Below are positions 34,765-42,839 of a DNA stretch of 64,000 nt, piece by piece; the first letter of the stretch is position 1, and each line of letters begins with the position of its first letter. The notes beneath the pieces are model-generated. The model was not told where the DNA came from. It searched no databases and saw only the letters and a program-made list of their open reading frames with translations. A program made the translations under genes and the position numbers. The DNA is taken from NCBI RefSeq assembly GCF_001881565.1, contig NZ_MPDJ01000001.1, positions 926,829 to 990,828 on the forward strand, given 5' to 3'. This DNA comes from Eisenbergiella tayi. GTDB lineage: Bacteria > Bacillota > Clostridia > Lachnospirales > Lachnospiraceae.

Positions 34765-35832
34765 TTAACGGTTTCTGTTCCTGAATTCCTCGCAGCTCAT
34801 CCCCACGATTTCCTGCATATCCGCATTCATCATCATGGCGACCAGGCCCCTGAAATCCACTTTTCTCTTCCAGTTCAGTTCCTTCTCCGCTTTGGTACAG
34901 TCACCCCACAGATATTCCACCTCCGCCGGACGGTAAAACTCAGGGTTCACATCCACCAGAAGCTTACCGGTCTGTGAATCATAACCCTTTTCATTCACGC
35001 CCTGTCCTTCCCAGCGGACCTCAATACCCACCTCACGGAAGGCTTCCTCCACAAATTCCCTTACCGTATGGGTTTCATTGGTGGAAAGCACATAATCCCC
35101 CGGTTTCTCCTGCTGCAGCATCAGCCACATGCCTTCCACATAATCTCCCGCAAAGCCCCAGTCCCTCTTGGCATTCATATTTCCCAGGGAAAGCTTTTCC
35201 TGCTTTCCTGCCAGAATGGAGGCAATAGCAAGCGTGATCTTCCGGGTAACGAAATTTTCGCCCCTTCTGGGAGACTCATGGTTAAAAAGGATACCGTTGC
35301 AGGCGAACATGTTATAGGATTCCCTGTAATTTACCGTAATCCAATAGGAATACAGCTTCGCCACACCGTAAGGGCTCTTGGGGTAAAAAGGCGTTTTTTC
35401 GCTCTGGGGAGCAGTTTCAGGCAGCCCGCCGAACAGCTCTGAGGTGGACGCCTGGTAAAAACGGCAGGGCCCGCCGTTGATACGGACAGCCTCCAGGAGC
35501 TTCAGTGTGCTCATTCCCGTGGCATCCGCGGTATATTCCGGCACTTCAAAGGAAATCCCCACATGGGACTGCGCCGCCAGATTATAAACCTCCGTAGGCC
35601 TGATTTCCGCCATGATGCGCATCAGGGCGCTGGAGTCTGTTGTATCTGCATAATGAAGAAAGAATTTAACATTATTATAGGGGGAATGAATCAGATGGTC
35701 AATCCTGCTGGTGACAGAAATGCTGTGTCGTCTTACCAGCCCATGCACTTCATATCCTTTTTCCAGCAGAAATTCCGCCAGATAAGAACCGTCCTGACCA
35801 TTGATTCCTGTAATTAAAGCCACGTTTTTCAT
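34765..35832 (-). CDS. gmd: GDP-mannose 4,6-dehydratase
   Basis: A 355-residue SDR enzyme, the first step from GDP-mannose to GDP-L-fucose. [20 protein letters not shown] (5-24) is the NADP loop. [23 protein letters not shown] and the catalytic STSELFG and [13 protein letters not shown] segments are all as in Gmd. [21 protein letters not shown] and [20 protein letters not shown] patterns confirm it. It is the first gene of the large minus-strand polysaccharide operon, with a TTGTTT-N17-TATATT promoter just upstream. Confidence 0.93.
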   Translation of the reverse strand: MKNVALITGINGQDGSYLAEFLLEKGYEVHGLVRRHSISVTSRIDHLIHSPYNNVKFFLHYADTTDSSALMRIMAEIRPTEVYNLAAQSHVGISFEVPEYTADATGMSTLKLLEAVRINGGPCRFYQASTSELFGGLPETAPQSEKTPFYPKSPYGVAKLYSYWITVNYRESYNMFACNGILFNHESPRRGENFVTRKITLAIASILAGKQEKLSLGNMNAKRDWGFAGDYVEGMWLMLQQEKPGDYVLSTNETHTVREFVEEAFREVGIEVRWEGQGVNEKGYDSQTGKLLVDVNPEFYRPAEVEYLWGDCTKAEKELNWKRKVDFRGLVAMMMNADMQEIVGMSCEEFRNRNR

Positions 35833-35887
35833 ATATAATACCTCTCAGTCTTTGCCCTTTGGGCTTTTTTTGCTGCAACTGCAAATC

Positions 35888-35916
35888 AATATACCATGTA
35901 ATATTGCTGAAAACAA
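35888..35916 (-). promoter_or_regulatory. Promoter for the gmd-led polysaccharide operon
   Basis: TTGTTT (35911-35916), 17-base spacer, TATATT (35888-35893) on the minus strand, 56 bp before the gmd start. Confidence 0.65.
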
Positions 35917-35992
35917 TTTATAATCTTGCCTACAAATAGGAATATATTGCTATTGTTTATGGTTTGCTATATAATAATTTCTGTTGTGGGAC

Positions 35993-36351
35993 GCATCCGT
36001 CTGTGTACCTGCCCCTGCCTCGCCCGGCCTTCCGTGTTCCCTGCCTGGGGCGTCTTTGCGGGGGCGGCCTATGTTTGGCGCGGTCGGACTCAAAAAAGGG
36101 GTATTTCTAACTGTTTCTTTTGTCCCGGCTGCTGTCAACGCGGCTTAAACTCCTCACTTCGCGACTTTCAGTCGCTTTCGTTCGTCAGACAGCGCCGCTA
36201 GGGGCGGACAGCAGCCGGGACAAAAGAAGCAGTAAGAAATATCACCTTTTTTTCGTGACTCCCTTGTCAAACATAGGCCGCCCCCGCAAAGACGCCCCAG
36301 GCAGGGAACACGGAAGGCCGGGCGGGCAGGGGCAGGTACACAGACGGATGC
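35993..36351. repeat. 359-bp giant near-palindrome
   Basis: Outer arms at 35993-36077 and 36268-36351 are reverse complements over about 85 bp with a single one-base indel. Inner arms at 36103-36136 and 36207-36240 match over 34 bp with two differences, including 20 perfect bases CTTTTGTCCCGGCTGCTGTC. The terminal 70-base loop (36137-36206) contains a GCGACT-TTC-AGTCGC hairpin and a GCGGC/GCCGC stem. It fills the gap between gmd (minus) and the AraC-type gene (plus). No transposase or terminal direct repeat is apparent. The core differs from the elements at 1-147 and 41130-41321. Confidence 0.85.
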
Positions 36352-36392
36352 TGGGTGAAGGGTTTAAAAAAAAATAGTAAGGGAAAGGGATA

Positions 36393-37232
36393 ATGATGGC
36401 TAAGTCTTTGTCGGATCGGGTGCTTGCTACGCCTTCTTCTTATGCGAAAAAGCATTATCTTTATGTGCAGGAAATTGGTACTTTGACTAGTATGGAGCCT
36501 CATGTGAGTTCCAGGGAGAATATTAGTTCTTATCTTTTTCTTACGGTGCTGAAGGGGGAAGGGTATCTTACTTACAGGGGGCGGAAGCATTATATTCAGG
36601 CCGGGGATTGTGTTTATATTAACTGCCGGAATCAGTATGCTCATGAAAGTTCGGCGGAGCATCCGTGGACTTTGATGTGGGTGCATTTTAATGGGAATGG
36701 GGCGGATGATTTTTATCAGGCTTATCAGGGGCAGGATCGGAGTTCTATTTTCCATCCGGCGGATACGGCACCTTTTACTGATAGTCTAACCGCTCTGTTC
36801 GGTTTGATGCAGGCAAAGCCTTCTCTTATGGAATTAAGTGCTCATAAATATCTGACGGATATTATTACGTTGATTTTTACGGAGAACAGGGCGGAAGGGG
36901 TTCAGGGAGCTTCTGTGTCGGGGAAGCCGGCTCAGGTCCGGCAGTATCTGGAGGAGCATTATATGGAGAAAATTTCTCTGGAGGAGCTTTCTTCTCTTTT
37001 TTATATCAGTAAGTATTATCTTTCCAGAGAGTATAAAAAAACATACGGAATTACTATTGGGAGTGATCTGACGGCGCGGAGGCTGTCTCATGCGAAATCT
37101 CTTCTCCGGTTTTCTGATAGTTCTATTGAGGAAATTGCGGCATTGTGCGGATTTGCGGATGCGGGGTATTTTATTAAGGTGTTCAAAAAGGCGGAAAATA
37201 TGACGCCGCTGGAGTATCGGAAGAAGTGGTAA
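36393..37232 (+). CDS. AraC-family transcriptional regulator
   Basis: A 279-residue regulator. The N-terminal cupin-like sensing domain includes YLTYRGRKHYIQAGDCVYIN (about 58-77) and HPWTLMWVHFNG. The C-terminal pair of helix-turn-helix motifs covers about 185-279: KISLEELSSLFYISKYYLSR and SIEEIAALCGFADAGYFIKV with the final MTPLEYRKKW. AAGGGAAAGG precedes the start. It is followed by the DUF6020 gene 9 bp later and may control it or the divergent polysaccharide operon. Codon use here is noticeably T- and G-rich compared with the sugar genes. Confidence 0.88.
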   Translation: MMAKSLSDRVLATPSSYAKKHYLYVQEIGTLTSMEPHVSSRENISSYLFLTVLKGEGYLTYRGRKHYIQAGDCVYINCRNQYAHESSAEHPWTLMWVHFNGNGADDFYQAYQGQDRSSIFHPADTAPFTDSLTALFGLMQAKPSLMELSAHKYLTDIITLIFTENRAEGVQGASVSGKPAQVRQYLEEHYMEKISLEELSSLFYISKYYLSREYKKTYGITIGSDLTARRLSHAKSLLRFSDSSIEEIAALCGFADAGYFIKVFKKAENMTPLEYRKKW

Positions 37233-37241
37233 GGAGGATGT

Positions 37242-39056
37242 ATGAATAAGAAAAAAGGGATATTACGGAATGCTGCGGAGGGTTATTTTGCGGCTTTCGC
37301 ATTGGCAAATATAGGGCAAATCGCGGCTGTTGATATCATATCGCTGGTTCTTTTTCTGATGTGTTTTCAGTTGTTTCTTTTTGCGGAGAGGAAGGAAACG
37401 GAAAGTGCTTTGTCGGCGGATGGGAAAAAGCTGGTTAAGGGATATTCTTCACGGAACCGGAGGGTTGCTTCCGTTATTTTGGGTATTCTTTTTGCCTTTT
37501 TTTATTTGGCTGCGGAGCATGGTTCTCTTGCGGGGGCTTTGGAGAACAGGTTGTTTCAAATGATTTATCTGCTTATGACGGGGGCCGGGCTGTTTTTCCT
37601 GTTCTACAGGGGGTGCCGCCTTCTTTTGCTGTATCTGGAAAGGCGTTCCCTGCGTATTTCTTCGATTCCGGTATCAGCAGATTCGCCGGAGCCTGCACTT
37701 TCTCTGCAGACTAAGCTGTTTCTGTTTCTTCTGCTGATCGCCTGCTGGCTGCCCTGGTTCCTTTATGATTTTCCGGGTGTTATGACACCTGACAGTCTGA
37801 GTCAGTACAGTCAGGCCATGAGGCTGACGGGGTACAGCAATCATCATCCTTTTGTGCATACGCTGTTGATCCGTCTGTTTGTCTCCCTTGGAAATGCCGT
37901 GTTTCATAATGTGTATGCGGGAATTGCCTGTTATACGGTATTTCAGATGATTGCCATGGCTGTTATCGTGGTTTCCTGTATCAGTGTGCTCATTCGGCGC
38001 CGGGCCGGGAAGAAGCTGTGCTTCTGTTTTCTTCTTTTTTATGCGCTTGTGCCTTATAATGGGATTTTTGCGGTTACGATGTGGAAGGATATTCTGTTCT
38101 CGGGCGTGCTTTTGCTGTTTGTATTATGTATTTACCGGTTTCTTCCTATTTATCGGGAGGGAAGGCCGCTTTATCAGAAGCCTCTGCTTTACCTTTCTTT
38201 TCTGTTATGGGGAATACTGGCGTGCCTGATGCGTTCCAACGGTCTGTATGTGGTGGCGGCCACGGCGCCTTTTCTGATTTATGCGTTCCGGAAGCAGTGG
38301 AAGCTGATCCTGCCTTCTCTGCTGGTCATATTGGGATGCGCGGTACTGATAAAGGGACCTGTCATGGATTCCCTGGGTGTGGCAAAGCCGGCCTTTTCTG
38401 AATCCCTGTCCATTCCGGCCCAGCAGATCGCACGGGTGGTCGCCGAAGGGCGTGCGCTCACGGAGGATCAGATTTCCCTCATAGGAAAAACCATGGATTA
38501 TCCTTCTATCCCGGATTATTACCAGCCGGAATTATCGGATCCGGTTAAAGCGCTTATTCAGTATGGCCACCCGGAATATCTGGAAACCCATAAAGGGGAG
38601 TATCTGAAATTATGGGTACAGCTGGGCCTGAAATATCCTCTGGATTATTGGAATGCCTTTGTGGATCAGACGAAGGGCTACTGGTTCCCGGGCGCTCCGG
38701 GGATGCTGACCAATGAGGGGATTTCCCCGAATGAACTGGGGCTTTCCTGGCAGCCGGTTCTTCATGGACAGGGAGTGGCCAAAATCGTGGAAATCATTTC
38801 CAAGCTTTATACTATTTTTCCTCTTTATGGGCTGCTTTACAGCATAGGCGCTTTTACCTGGGCGGCTGTTTTTCTCTTTACCAATTGTCTGCTGAATGGG
38901 AAAAAGGAAAACTGGATATTGTTCATTCCCTTTTTTGCCGTAGTGCTGACCCTCTGTATAGCAACTCCGGTGGCCTCCGACGTCAGATATCTCTATTCCC
39001 TGATTTTCGCCATGCCGCTGTTAATCCATGCGGGGCTTGAGGTAAAGGGAAAATAA
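37242..39056 (+). CDS. DUF6020-like multi-pass membrane protein
   Basis: A 604-residue protein with about 13 hydrophobic helices. The loop after an early helix has DFPGVMTPDSLSQYSQAMRL (about 180-199) and NHHPFVHTLLIRLFVSLG, the DUF6020 hallmark that resembles the acidic first loop of GT-C enzymes. A large extracytoplasmic segment lies around 390-500. The call is from this motif; the activity is unknown but glycosyl transfer from a lipid donor is plausible. It is translationally close to the AraC gene. The first half shares the T/G-rich codon use of AraC; the second half looks more like the resident genes. Confidence 0.68.
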   Translation: MNKKKGILRNAAEGYFAAFALANIGQIAAVDIISLVLFLMCFQLFLFAERKETESALSADGKKLVKGYSSRNRRVASVILGILFAFFYLAAEHGSLAGALENRLFQMIYLLMTGAGLFFLFYRGCRLLLLYLERRSLRISSIPVSADSPEPALSLQTKLFLFLLLIACWLPWFLYDFPGVMTPDSLSQYSQAMRLTGYSNHHPFVHTLLIRLFVSLGNAVFHNVYAGIACYTVFQMIAMAVIVVSCISVLIRRRAGKKLCFCFLLFYALVPYNGIFAVTMWKDILFSGVLLLFVLCIYRFLPIYREGRPLYQKPLLYLSFLLWGILACLMRSNGLYVVAATAPFLIYAFRKQWKLILPSLLVILGCAVLIKGPVMDSLGVAKPAFSESLSIPAQQIARVVAEGRALTEDQISLIGKTMDYPSIPDYYQPELSDPVKALIQYGHPEYLETHKGEYLKLWVQLGLKYPLDYWNAFVDQTKGYWFPGAPGMLTNEGISPNELGLSWQPVLHGQGVAKIVEIISKLYTIFPLYGLLYSIGAFTWAAVFLFTNCLLNGKKENWILFIPFFAVVLTLCIATPVASDVRYLYSLIFAMPLLIHAGLEVKGK

Positions 39057-39127
39057 TAGTTCAGGTCCGGGGAAAAATACAGACAAAACGAATCAACATT
39101 ATAAAAATCATGACAAGGAATTTATCT

Positions 39128-40048
39128 ATGGAACAATACAATATTCATCCGGATTTTTTAAAGTATAAGATAACTCCGCCTCTCAATCCTGCTTTCCTTC
39201 CGGCCGTCCAGTTTTTTATGAAACGGATGCAGGATATGGTGAAAATACCGGAGGGACTGAAAGAAACCAGGCGTAAGATTCCGGGATATCAGGATGTGCC
39301 TGTCGGGATATCCATCTTTGAACCGGAAGAAGAAAGGGAACCTCTGCCCGCGCTTGTATACTTTCACGGCGGAGCTTTTGCCTTGCAGTCAGCCCCCTGT
39401 CACAAAAAGCTGTCCTGCAGCTATGCATTGAATACGCCATGCAAAGTCGTTTCCGTGGATTATCGGCTGCTGCCTGAAAACACATTTCCCATCGGTCTGG
39501 AAGACTGTTTCGCCGCTTATCGCTGGGTGCTGGAGAATGCAGCGCAGCTCGGCATCAGCCCGAACCGGATAGCCGTCGGCGGAGACAGCGCCGGAGGCGC
39601 GCTTTCCGCTGGTGTTTGTCTGTTGGCAAGGGATCGGGGCATCCCCGTACCCTGCTTTCAGATGCTGATTTATCCCGTTATGGATGAAAGGCAGAATTCC
39701 GCCTCGATGAAAAAATACAACGACACGCCCCTGTGGAACAGCAGACTGAATGCGAAGATGTGGAAAATGTATCTGAAAGACGGCCTGCCTGTCGAAAAGG
39801 GATACGCGTCTCCTGCAGAGGCAGTTTCTTTGGAAGGAATGCCTCCGGCCTATGTGGAAGTCGCCGAATATGACTGTCTGCGGGATGAAGGCATTGCTTT
39901 TGCGAAAGCGCTGAAGGACAGCGGGATTCCCGCGGAATTATATGAAACGAAGAGAACCGTCCACGGCTTTGAGATTGCGGAAAAAAATGAAATTGTAAAG
40001 GAAAGCGTTGACAGAAGAATTAAGAAACTCCGTTCTGTATTTCAATGA
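39128..40048 (+). CDS. Alpha/beta hydrolase (hormone-sensitive lipase-type esterase)
   Basis: A 306-residue cytosolic esterase of the Abhydrolase_3 class. PALVYFHGGAFALQ holds the HGGAF oxyanion motif. IAVGGDSAGGALSAG has the nucleophilic Ser in GDSAGG. EYDCLRDEGIAF gives the acid and TVHGFEIA the histidine. The start at 39128 is favoured because AAGGA lies eight bases upstream, whereas the earlier ATG at 39110 has none. It may deacetylate glycans or act on small esters. A 60-bp gap separates it from the DUF6020 gene. Confidence 0.82.
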   Translation: MEQYNIHPDFLKYKITPPLNPAFLPAVQFFMKRMQDMVKIPEGLKETRRKIPGYQDVPVGISIFEPEEEREPLPALVYFHGGAFALQSAPCHKKLSCSYALNTPCKVVSVDYRLLPENTFPIGLEDCFAAYRWVLENAAQLGISPNRIAVGGDSAGGALSAGVCLLARDRGIPVPCFQMLIYPVMDERQNSASMKKYNDTPLWNSRLNAKMWKMYLKDGLPVEKGYASPAEAVSLEGMPPAYVEVAEYDCLRDEGIAFAKALKDSGIPAELYETKRTVHGFEIAEKNEIVKESVDRRIKKLRSVFQ

Positions 40049-40094
40049 CATATAAAACGGCAGCTCCGGATCCCTGAAGTGCAGGAATACAAAA

Positions 40095-40138
40095 CAGCCC
40101 TGGCGGTAAAATATTTTTTAACCGTCGGGGCTGTTTTT
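40095..40138. terminator. Bidirectional terminator between esterase and rfbD
   Basis: CAGCCCTGGCGGT pairs with ACCGTCGGGGCTG (40095-40107 and 40121-40133) around a T-rich loop, followed by TTTTT on plus. It lies between convergent genes. Confidence 0.7.
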
Positions 40139-40145
40139 ATATTAC

Positions 40146-40988
40146 TTATAACGTCTTCATATACTCCGCAATCGCATCATGCCAGTCGGCAAACATAAAA
40201 TCGGTAGTCAGCTTAAACATCCGGTTTTCCAGAATGGAATAAGCCGGTCTGGGAGCCGGAGCTCCGAATTCCTCGGTGGTAATCGCCTCCACCTTCGTTG
40301 TTTTTCCAGCAAGGCGGAACACCTCCCGGGCAAACTCCGCCCAGCTGCAGGAGCCTTCGCAGGTGGCATGGAACATGCCGTAATTTTCCGTAAAGAGCAG
40401 CGCATTAATCGCTTTGGTAAGTTCGGAAGCGCTTGTGGGAGATCCGAACTGGTCGCCTACCACTCTCACCTTTTCATTGGTTTCGGAAAGACGGAGCATG
40501 GTCTTGGCAAAATTCTTGCCGTCGCCATACAGCCAGGCCGTCCGCAGAATAAAATATCTGTCTGCAAAATCCTTTACAAAGTTTTCTCCTGCCAGCTTGG
40601 TCGAGCCATATGCGCCCTGAGGATTGGTGGCATCCGTTTCCACATAAGGCCTTGTCCCTTTTCCGTCAAATACATAATCCGTAGATATATGCATCAGCTT
40701 TGCTCCGGTTTCCCGTGCCGCAATGCTCAGGTTTCTGGGTCCTATGGCGTTGATTTTGAAAGCCTTGTCATACTCTGTCTCACAGGCATCCACTCCGGTA
40801 TGTGCCGCGCAATTGATAATGGCATAAGGCTGCACCTCCCTGGCCAGCTCCATAACCTTATCAATATTGGTAATATCCAGCTCTCCCACATCCGTATTCA
40901 CAAAACTGATGTCCTTATTATCCTTAAAAAAAAGATTCACAGCCCGTCCCAGCTGTCCGTTGCATCCGGTCACAATAATTTTTTTCAT
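40146..40988 (-). CDS. rfbD: dTDP-4-dehydrorhamnose reductase
   Basis: A 280-residue SDR enzyme for the last step of dTDP-L-rhamnose synthesis. IVTGCNGQLGRAVNLFF (4-20) is the NAD(P) loop. INCAAHTGVDACE, then STDYVFDGKGTRPYVE and YGSTKLAGENFV with the Tyr-x3-Lys pair are RmlD/RfbD signatures. The other three pathway genes (rfbA, B, C) are not in this window. It is alone on minus with an extended -10 promoter upstream. The rhamnose may go into the same glycan, as inference from location. Confidence 0.9.
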   Translation of the reverse strand: MKKIIVTGCNGQLGRAVNLFFKDNKDISFVNTDVGELDITNIDKVMELAREVQPYAIINCAAHTGVDACETEYDKAFKINAIGPRNLSIAARETGAKLMHISTDYVFDGKGTRPYVETDATNPQGAYGSTKLAGENFVKDFADRYFILRTAWLYGDGKNFAKTMLRLSETNEKVRVVGDQFGSPTSASELTKAINALLFTENYGMFHATCEGSCSWAEFAREVFRLAGKTTKVEAITTEEFGAPAPRPAYSILENRMFKLTTDFMFADWHDAIAEYMKTL

Positions 40989-41066
40989 TCAGGAAACCTC
41001 CAAATTTTCTGTCTGCGCACAGCCCTTACACCAAAGCCTTCCGCAGACACGCTTACATTTTTTCTT

Positions 41067-41075
41067 ATTATATCA
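41067..41075 (-). promoter_or_regulatory. Extended -10 promoter of rfbD
   Basis: TGATATAAT on the minus strand gives a TG-n-TATAAT extended -10, with only a weak -35 17 bases upstream. It is about 80 bp before the start codon. Confidence 0.5.
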
Positions 41076-41129
41076 CCACCGCACATATTTTACTACCTGC
41101 CACTTTCTCAGTGTACAGATAAAAAACAT

Positions 41130-41321
41130 CGCTGCCCCTGCCGTCCTCCCCATGCGGCCGCTGTCCTGCAAGGATTTCTGTAAGGGGCGTTATAAGCACG
41201 CCGGTCCTTAGGCTGCGTTTTTTGCAGCCTTAGTACCGCTGCGTGATTATCCGAGCGAAAGCGTCCCCTTTAAGGAACCTTGCAGGACAGCGGCCGCATG
41301 GGGAGGACGGCAGGGGCAGCG
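41130..41321 (+). repeat. Structured inverted-repeat element, copy 2 (complete)
   Basis: The arms at 41130-41173 and 41278-41321 are a perfect 44-bp inverted repeat. The 104-bp core (41174-41277) aligns along its length with the reverse complement of the core at 23-125. The main hairpin changes from GGTTGC/GCAACC to GGCTGC/GCAGCC, so pairing is kept. The inner stem AAGGGG/CCCCTT here replaces AGGC/GCCT there. A GC-GAAA-GC mini-hairpin replaces GC-GAGA-GC, both GNRA loops. Arms share only CTGCAAGG/CCTTGCAG and a GC-rich character with copy 1. It sits between the rfbD and yerB promoters and is outside both messages. Confidence 0.9.
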
Positions 41322-41370
41322 GAAGCATTTACCATTTTCGCCCTTTTTCCTTAAAAAATACTTAATTTTA

Positions 41371-41399
41371 GTGACAACCCCTCCTTTTTTGTCTATAAT
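41371..41399 (+). promoter_or_regulatory. Promoter for yerB-like gene
   Basis: GTGACA (41371-41376), 17-base spacer, TATAAT (41394-41399). The roughly 115-base leader that follows carries a GGCGCC...GGCGCC self-complementary pair. Confidence 0.65.
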
Positions 41400-41523
41400 G
41401 GCAGTTAGGGTTTATTTTCAAATTTACGCGGAGGCTGTGACTTCCGTATAAGACGGCGCCGGTATCGAAGGCGCCGGTATTTGCCTGTGTACCTATGAAA
41501 AATACGAAGGAAAGCGAGGATTT

Positions 41524-42681
41524 ATGATGAAAAAACTGGGTGTATCACTCCTGGTGGGCCTTACTTTTGCCATGCTCCTTTTTGGCTGCGGAAAAGAAAA
41601 GGCAGAAGAAGAAACCGTACCGGCAACAGAAGAGACGGCAGAAAGCCTGCCTGTGGAAACCGAATCGGAAACCGAGACAGAGACAGTTGCTGAAGATGTG
41701 CCTCCTGAAGAGGGAATGGTGAGAAGCTCTCTGACCAATGAATGGATCAGCGGGGATATCGCCGATCAGCGTCCCATTGCAGTCATGGTTCCCAACGATT
41801 CTTCCGCTCTTCCTCATTACAGCCTTTCCAAAGCGGATATCCTGTATGAATGTCCTGTAGAAGGCAACATTACCCGTCTTATGGCTATATTCAAGGACTG
41901 GGATAATGATGATATGAAGCGTATCGGCAACGTAAGAAGCTCCCGTGATTATTTTGTGTACTGGGCTTTTGAATATGATGCTATTTATTTCCATTTTGGC
42001 GGTCCTTATTATATCGCTCCTGTCATTGAGCAGAAAAGCACCGATAATGTAACCGGCGCCAACTACGGCGGTACCGGTAAAAAAGGAATTTACGGAAATG
42101 CGTATTATCGTTCCTCCGACCGCAAGGCTCCCCAGAATGCCTATCTGAGCGCGGAAGGTGCCAACGAAGCCATCGACAAGCTGGGGATTTCCAAAACCTA
42201 TCGTGATAACTATTATGATCCGGATCATTTCAAATTTGCTCCGGAATCAAGCCCCAATACTCTGGATCAGTACAGCAATGCCATCACTGTTAAGAAACTG
42301 GATATGGCCAAATGTTATCCTATCTCCAAAACCTATTTTGAGTATAATGAAGAGGACGGGCTGTTCTATCGTTTTGAATACGGAAAGCCCCATGTGGATG
42401 CCGGATTTGACAACACACAGCTGGCTTTCAAAAATGTCCTGGTTCAGTTCGCTTATTATGAAGTAAGAGATGAAAAGGGATATCTGACCTTCCAGGATCA
42501 CGATACCACCAGGGACGGATATTATTTCACAAACGGTAAGGGAATCCATGTTAACTGGAAAAAATCAGGAGACTATGATCCTACCAAATTCTATGATGAC
42601 GATGGAAATGAAATTGAGCTGAATACCGGAAAGACCATGATTTGTGTGGTAGAAGAAGGGGATACCTTCGGATACGAATAA
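41524..42681 (+). CDS. DUF3048 (YerB-like) lipoprotein
   Basis: A 385-residue secreted lipoprotein. A signal peptide ends in the lipobox LLFGC (about 18-22), so it would be anchored on the outer face. A Glu/Thr-rich linker (about 23-65) leads to the DUF3048 domain: DQRPIAVMVPNDSSALPHYS, ADILYECPVEGNITRLMAIF, then IGNVRSSRDYFVYWAF and FHFGGPYYIAP. The C-terminal DUF3048 part ends near GKTMICVVEEGD. The biochemical role of YerB is not established. GAGG lies close to the first of two tandem ATGs. Two terminators follow. Confidence 0.85.
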   Translation: MMKKLGVSLLVGLTFAMLLFGCGKEKAEEETVPATEETAESLPVETESETETETVAEDVPPEEGMVRSSLTNEWISGDIADQRPIAVMVPNDSSALPHYSLSKADILYECPVEGNITRLMAIFKDWDNDDMKRIGNVRSSRDYFVYWAFEYDAIYFHFGGPYYIAPVIEQKSTDNVTGANYGGTGKKGIYGNAYYRSSDRKAPQNAYLSAEGANEAIDKLGISKTYRDNYYDPDHFKFAPESSPNTLDQYSNAITVKKLDMAKCYPISKTYFEYNEEDGLFYRFEYGKPHVDAGFDNTQLAFKNVLVQFAYYEVRDEKGYLTFQDHDTTRDGYYFTNGKGIHVNWKKSGDYDPTKFYDDDGNEIELNTGKTMICVVEEGDTFGYE

Positions 42682-42731
42682 AATTACCGGCGGCGCGTAC
42701 ATTTGATTCGTTGCCCGCGGGAATAAAACAG

Positions 42732-42764
42732 GCGGCAGTACCTTTATGGGTGCTGCCGCTTTTG
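42732..42764 (+). terminator. Terminator after yerB-like gene
   Basis: GCGGCAGTACC pairs with GGGTGCTGCCGC around TTTAT, followed by TTTTG. It lies 50 bp after the stop codon. Confidence 0.65.
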
Positions 42765-42769
42765 CGTCT

Positions 42770-42820
42770 GACAACGGATGGTACACAAAGCGCAGCATCC
42801 GTTGTCCTGTTTCATTTTTT
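42770..42820. terminator. Second terminator, between convergent yerB-like gene and leuA
   Basis: GACAACGGATG (42770-42780) and CATCCGTTGTC (42796-42806) form a perfect 11-bp stem with a 15-base loop. A T-rich tail follows on plus (TTTCATTTTTT). Confidence 0.65.
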
Positions 42821-42839
42821 AGTTATTGCATGTCACATG

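Noticed and set aside
35993..36351. Insertion sequence
   Set aside because: The arms are far longer than IS ends and there is no room for or trace of a transposase.
41430..41490. GGCGCC repeat before yerB as a riboswitch
   Set aside because: Only a short self-complementary pair is present, with no wider conserved fold or terminator.
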